10,039 nucleotides of DNA from Oxalobacteraceae bacterium. Lineage in GTDB: Bacteria; Pseudomonadota; Gammaproteobacteria; Burkholderiales; Burkholderiaceae_D. The stretch covers positions 1 to 10,039 of the forward strand of contig JAIXQV010000234.1 of the NCBI GenBank assembly GCA_027485535.1, written 5' to 3'. The notes below the pieces were generated by a model that was not told the origin of the DNA, ran no database searches, and was given only the letters and a program-made list of their open reading frames with translations. Positions 6,433-10,039 of this stretch are shown here, one piece after another (within the stretch, counting starts at the first letter, position 1; every line of letters begins with the position of its first letter). Made by a program: the position numbers and the translations under genes.

Positions 6433-7887
6433 ATGGGTGATACGAAATCAGTAGGCGCAAATCGAGAGAGCGCTGGCGTATATAGGGACTCCTTTAGCGA
6501 CCAGTTCGATGAGCGTCCCGATAATGGTGATATCGATGGGGCGCTTTATGAAAAGCCTTCGTTCTTAAATCGAGTCGGCAAGTGGTTTAACCATGTGGGC
6601 ATACAGTTCAAAGCGTTTTTCGATGGTTTAGGCGAAGGTATCACCTCGGCATGGACGGCCGTCAAGCGCGCATTCGGCTCCGAAGATCAGGCTCAGCAGG
6701 CAGTGCGCAATATCAACCATCCCATCACCGCTGAAGCTGGGAAAACGTTCCAGTCCCGCGAGAGTCTTGTCAGCACCAATAGGTTGGATATCACATCTTC
6801 AATCGATCCCAGCCAGAGTGCGCTTGTTCCTATCGCTACCGATCCAGAAGCTGTTTTGGAAGGTGCTAGCTCCGAAGCCTCCTTACAGGCCTTACAGAAC
6901 GCTACCGAGGCAGCAGCTCCTTCGGAGAGCACTAACCCTGACACTACCTTACAGACCTCACAGAGCACGACAGTCGCAACACCTATCCATAGTCCTACTT
7001 CTGCGTCGGTGGAATTGGCTGACGAATTTGCCTTTGATTTGTTTGTGGCTGAATTCAAGGAGGCGCGACGTGAGGGGAGAGAATTTTCCGGAGCGGGGCG
7101 ACAGCAATTCGAGGACGCAGCAAAAAGGCATGCGCAGAAACTATACGACACCGAGGTGAAGCGTCTAAATGACTTGGGTGACCAACCGGGCGACTACGCA
7201 CTGGGAGCCGATCAGGCGCTGGCGATTGAGGTGGCATCGGCCCTACTGCACAAGCCCCTTCCTCATCAGAAGCTGCTCGACCTTACCGGACAGGCCTCGG
7301 TGCCGCCCTATTCACAAAAGGACGAGGAATGTTTCAATGCGTGGGTAGAGTGGCACTTAACGAAGATTCTCCCGGGTGGCAAAGCCATCGATCTGGAAGG
7401 AGCTGTCCGATACGCCATTGAATTCATCGCGAAAAATGCATCTGATGCAGTAAGTGCTAAACGTCCTGATATCTCGCGTCGGCTGGAGCAGGCCTATGAA
7501 TTGATACAGAATCGGAAACTAGATGCAACACAGATGGATGCGCAGGTCATGCGCTCATTGATGGCGGAGTCAAGGGCGGCTCTGAGCCGGGTTCCGCTAC
7601 CTGCGTTTCCCACTGGGGTGACAACGCTAGCGCTGCAGCCCATTAACGGTGGCATACAAGGATTCGCAATCAAGGCAATGATAAAGGCATCCAGAGACTA
7701 TTTTTCCGCGATCAGAGAAGCAGAGGAGCCTAGCGAAAGCAATAAAGCGCAAGCCATTCTGTTTGCGACTTTATGGAAAGCAGGAAAATCTGATTCAAAA
7801 ACCCTCGCAGAAATGAAAACGTGGGATTTTTTTGGTCAGCTTGATCAGTTGCTGGATGTGGAAAAAATCAAGAACGATTTCAAGTAG
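6433..7887 (+). CDS. Unrecognised 484-residue soluble protein, possibly lineage-specific or effector-like
   Basis: I do not recognise this protein. From the ATG at 6433, residues 1-45 are polar and acidic (MGDTKSVGANRESAGVYRDS) with no signal peptide. Residues about 44-80 form an amphipathic segment with several Phe and Trp (FLNRVGKWFNHVGIQFKAFF). Residues about 110-195 are rich in Ser, Thr, Ala and Gln and contain an imperfect internal repeat. From about residue 195 the rest looks helical and charged (DLFVAEFKEARREGREF, RRLEQAYELIQNRKL) and ends in KIKNDFK. There is one Cys (in DEECFNAW), no membrane segment and no catalytic motif I can name. Some parts are clearly more AT-rich than the neighbours (7741-7860), suggesting a different history. 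Such a layout fits a secreted effector or an adaptor protein, but no secretion gene is nearby. It converges on tal with 13 bases between stops. That the frame is translated is likely from its length and amino-acid make-up. Confidence 0.75.
   Translation: MGDTKSVGANRESAGVYRDSFSDQFDERPDNGDIDGALYEKPSFLNRVGKWFNHVGIQFKAFFDGLGEGITSAWTAVKRAFGSEDQAQQAVRNINHPITAEAGKTFQSRESLVSTNRLDITSSIDPSQSALVPIATDPEAVLEGASSEASLQALQNATEAAAPSESTNPDTTLQTSQSTTVATPIHSPTSASVELADEFAFDLFVAEFKEARREGREFSGAGRQQFEDAAKRHAQKLYDTEVKRLNDLGDQPGDYALGADQALAIEVASALLHKPLPHQKLLDLTGQASVPPYSQKDEECFNAWVEWHLTKILPGGKAIDLEGAVRYAIEFIAKNASDAVSAKRPDISRRLEQAYELIQNRKLDATQMDAQVMRSLMAESRAALSRVPLPAFPTGVTTLALQPINGGIQGFAIKAMIKASRDYFSAIREAEEPSESNKAQAILFATLWKAGKSDSKTLAEMKTWDFFGQLDQLLDVEKIKNDFK
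6881..6964 (+). repeat. Imperfect internal repeat in the linker of the unknown protein
   Basis: CCTTACAGGCCTTACAGA (6881-6898) recurs as CCTTACAGACCTCACAGA (6947-6964), 16 of 18 bases identical and 66 bases (22 codons) apart. The encoded segments are SLQALQNATEA and TLQTSQSTTVA. The in-frame spacing suggests an old tandem duplication of a 22-residue unit in the Ser/Thr-rich region. Confidence 0.45.
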
Positions 7888-7900
7888 CCCACGGTGACCT

Positions 7901-8839
7901 TTAGCCTTGTGCGGCGGCCACCAGTTTTTCCAGCTTCACCGAGTCCGCGCAAAACAGCCGTATACCTTCGGCCAGCTTCTCGGTTGCCATGGCATCTTCG
8001 TTTAGCGCGAGCCTGAACGATTTTTCATCAAGGCTGATCTTCTGTACATCAGCCGCTGATGCCTGCTCTGAAGATAGCTTGCGCTGCACCGGCGCTTGGG
8101 TGTCATTGAGCGTTTGCAGCAATTCCGGGCTGATGGTCAGCAGGTCGCAACCAGCGAGTTCAAGAATTTGCGAGGTATTTCTAAAGCTCGCGCCCATCAC
8201 TTCGGTGCTGTAGCCGAATTTCTTATAGTAGGTGTAGATGCGCTGTACCGACTGCACGCCGGGGTCATCTGCGCCACTAAAGTCGGTGCCTGAGGCTTTT
8301 TTATACCAATCATAGATACGGCCAACAAAAGGCGAGATCAGCTGCGCGCCGGCTTCTGCACAGGCGATGGCTTGCGGTAGCGAGAACAGCAGCGTCATAT
8401 TGCAGCGTATACCTTCTTGCTGTAGTACTCTCGCTGCGCAGATGCCTTCCCATGTCGAGGCAATCTTGATAAGTACCCGCTCTCTCGATATGCCTGCCGC
8501 TTCGTATAAGGCGATCAGTTGCCGCGCTTTAGTGATCGTACCTTCCGTATCGAACGACAGACGAGCGTCGGTTTCAGTCGAGACCCGGCCCGGAATGATG
8601 GCGAGAATCTTCAAGCCAAAAGCAATTAACAGATGATCAATGATGGTGCTCGTTGATGCACCACGATGCGCTTGCACGGTCTGTTCCAGCAGCGGCCGGT
8701 ACTCGGGTTTTTGAACCGCCTTCAGGATGAGTGAGGGGTTGGTGGTTGCATCTTGTGGCTGAAAGGTTTGCATCGCATGAAAGTCACCGGTATCTGCGAC
8801 GACCGTGGTGTACTGCTTGAGTTGTTCGAGTTGATTCAT
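7901..8839 (-). CDS. tal: Transaldolase (TalA/TalB type)
   Basis: Transaldolase moves a dihydroxyacetone unit from sedoheptulose 7-phosphate to glyceraldehyde 3-phosphate in the non-oxidative pentose phosphate pathway, through a Schiff base on lysine. The 312-residue product (E. coli TalB 317) aligns throughout by eye: LKQYTTVVADTGDF (7-20), the signature PQDATTNPSLILKA (28-41), GRVSTETDARLSFDTE (84-99), and RVLIKIASTWEGI (121-133) with the Schiff-base lysine K125. ISPFVGRIYDWY and VMGASFRN follow. D16 and E89 match the catalytic Asp17 and Glu96 of TalB. I chose the ATG at 8839; an in-frame TTG at 8851 would add only four residues. It lies 84 bases downstream of pgi on the same strand, probably as an operon in which both genes handle sugar phosphates. 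Confidence 0.97.
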   Translation of the reverse strand: MNQLEQLKQYTTVVADTGDFHAMQTFQPQDATTNPSLILKAVQKPEYRPLLEQTVQAHRGASTSTIIDHLLIAFGLKILAIIPGRVSTETDARLSFDTEGTITKARQLIALYEAAGISRERVLIKIASTWEGICAARVLQQEGIRCNMTLLFSLPQAIACAEAGAQLISPFVGRIYDWYKKASGTDFSGADDPGVQSVQRIYTYYKKFGYSTEVMGASFRNTSQILELAGCDLLTISPELLQTLNDTQAPVQRKLSSEQASAADVQKISLDEKSFRLALNEDAMATEKLAEGIRLFCADSVKLEKLVAAAQG

Positions 8840-8886
8840 GAGTGGCGGCAAGAGAGCAAAGAGGGTCAGTTACTTAAGGATGGCGC

Positions 8887-8892
8887 ATTGTA
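8887..8892 (-). promoter_or_regulatory. Candidate -10 box for tal in the pgi-tal gap
   Basis: On the - strand this reads TACAAT, 5 of 6 against TATAAT, 47 bases before the tal ATG. No good -35 lies 16-18 bases upstream. It could give tal a promoter of its own besides read-through from pgi; TACAAT and TAAAAT boxes with poor -35 elements also precede other genes in this window. Confidence 0.3.
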
Positions 8893-8923
8893 CCGAAGGG
8901 AGCGATGGCAGCAGCTTTGTGGC

Positions 8924-10039
8924 TTACTTTAAGGCGGCACGCGCGCGCGTGATCAGCGCATGGGTTGAGCTGTCATGGGCTCCTTTAGCGTCTGCGCCTT
9001 CAAGCTCCGCCAAGATACGTAGTGCCAGGGTCTTGCCCAGCTCCACGCCCCACTGATCAAAACTATTGATATCCCACAGCGCGCCGAGCACAAGCGTCTT
9101 GTGTTCGTAGAGCGCGATCAATGCACCAAGCGAAGCGGGTGTCAGCTGATCCATCAGCAGCATATTGCTCGGTCGATTGCCAGGAAAAACACGGTGCGGT
9201 GGAAGTGAAGCATCCTGCATACCGTTCATTAATGCTTCGGCCTGGGCAAAGCAATTCGCGAGTAGCGCGCGCTGTTGGTCGATAAGGTCGTGTTCTGGTT
9301 TAAGCGCAGCAATGAAATCCACCGGAATCAGATCGCTGCCTTGATGCAGCATCTGGAAATAAGCGTGCTGATTATTGGTACCCGCACTTCCCCAAATCAC
9401 GGAGGCGGTTTTCATCGACATGGGCTTGCCATCCCGTGTAACGCGCTTGCCGTTGCTCTCCATTTCAAGCTGTTGCAGGTAGGCGGGGAAGTGACGCAGA
9501 TCTTCGTGGTAAGGCGCGATCAGCTGCGAGTGTGTGTCAAAACACTCCCGGTACCAAAATGCGAGTAAAGCCAGTATTACGGGCATATTCGCGTTCAATG
9601 GGGCATGCCGGAAGTGTTCATCCATCGCATGGCCGCCAGATAAAAACTCGCGGAAGTGATCAATGCCGATGGCTAGCAGCAGCGACAGCCCGATCGATGA
9701 CCAGATCGAGAAGCGCCCGCCCACCCAATCGCGGAAGGGAAACATATTGTCGGCGGCGATGCCGAAGGCGGTGACGGCCGAGGTGTTGGTCGATACCGCA
9801 ACAAAATGGGCGGCTAAATCTTTTTCTTTGCCATGCCTTAAAAACCAGCGCCGCGCTGCGTGCGCGTTCAGCATGGTTTCCTGGGTGGTGAAGGATTTTG
9901 ACGCGACGATAAACAGCGTGGTGGCCGGGTCAAGGTCGGCAAGTGTGGCGACAGTCGCGTGACCATCCACATTCGATAAAAAATGAAACCGCAACTGCGG
10001 ATGTTCGTAAGCACGTAGCGCTGCAACCGTCATCATGGG
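8924..10039 (-). CDS. pgi: Glucose-6-phosphate isomerase, C-terminal part (cut by window edge)
   Basis: This enzyme interconverts glucose 6-phosphate and fructose 6-phosphate in glycolysis and gluconeogenesis. The frame is open through the right edge; the 371 codons present are the C-terminal two-thirds of a protein usually about 540-550 residues long, so the true start is outside the window. Counting from the first in-frame Met, at 10036, the visible motifs are HFLSNVDGH, VASKSFTTQETM, the signature DWVGGRFSIWSSIG (about 103-116), MESNGK with the catalytic Glu at 183, GTNNQHAYFQ with the catalytic His at 214, and FDQWGVELGK with the active-site Lys at 335. The His motif has Asn where E. coli has Gly (GTNGQHAF), next to conserved residues. 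It ends 84 bases before tal, which probably shares its transcript. Confidence 0.96.
   Translation of the reverse strand, partial: PMMTVAALRAYEHPQLRFHFLSNVDGHATVATLADLDPATTLFIVASKSFTTQETMLNAHAARRWFLRHGKEKDLAAHFVAVSTNTSAVTAFGIAADNMFPFRDWVGGRFSIWSSIGLSLLLAIGIDHFREFLSGGHAMDEHFRHAPLNANMPVILALLAFWYRECFDTHSQLIAPYHEDLRHFPAYLQQLEMESNGKRVTRDGKPMSMKTASVIWGSAGTNNQHAYFQMLHQGSDLIPVDFIAALKPEHDLIDQQRALLANCFAQAEALMNGMQDASLPPHRVFPGNRPSNMLLMDQLTPASLGALIALYEHKTLVLGALWDINSFDQWGVELGKTLALRILAELEGADAKGAHDSSTHALITRARAALK

Overview
The window reads as a chromosomal segment of a betaproteobacterium, most likely order Burkholderiales. The basis is the Burkholderia-like look of UbiD, RecR and the CoA-transferase, and the mid-50s GC content judged by eye. 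This is inference from remembered family sequences; no search was run.

Layout. Bases 1-352 hold no gene I can support, only promoter-like sequence ahead of ubiD. The + strand then carries ubiD (353-1837), a small SRP RNA gene (about 1853-1948) in the ubiD-dnaX gap, and a compact run of dnaX (2052-3935), a YbaB/EbfC-family gene (3991-4317), recR (4337-4933) and a class III (CaiB/BaiF) CoA-transferase gene (4953-6200). The dnaX-ybaB-recR module, with the SRP RNA just upstream, is an ancient arrangement also found in Bacillus (scr-dnaX-yaaK-recR). It joins clamp loading, nucleoid binding and recombinational repair. The CoA-transferase gene follows recR by 19 nt and probably shares its transcript.

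A 232-base spacer with a 9-bp direct repeat (6350-6378) leads to an unrecognised 484-codon gene (6433-7887). Its product has no signal peptide, membrane segment or enzyme motif that I recognise. It has a polar N-terminus, a Ser/Thr/Ala-rich middle and a helical C-terminal half. Parts of it are more AT-rich than the neighbours. It is the accessory-looking element here and the best candidate for something undescribed; an effector-like or lineage-specific protein is one reading.

The right end is on the - strand: pgi (partial, running off the window at 10039) followed by tal (8839-7901), a sugar-phosphate pair linking glycolysis and the pentose phosphate pathway. tal and the unknown gene converge with only 13 nt between them and no visible terminator.

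No tRNA, rRNA, CRISPR array, insertion sequence or phage gene was seen. Apart from the unknown gene, the window is ordinary housekeeping DNA.
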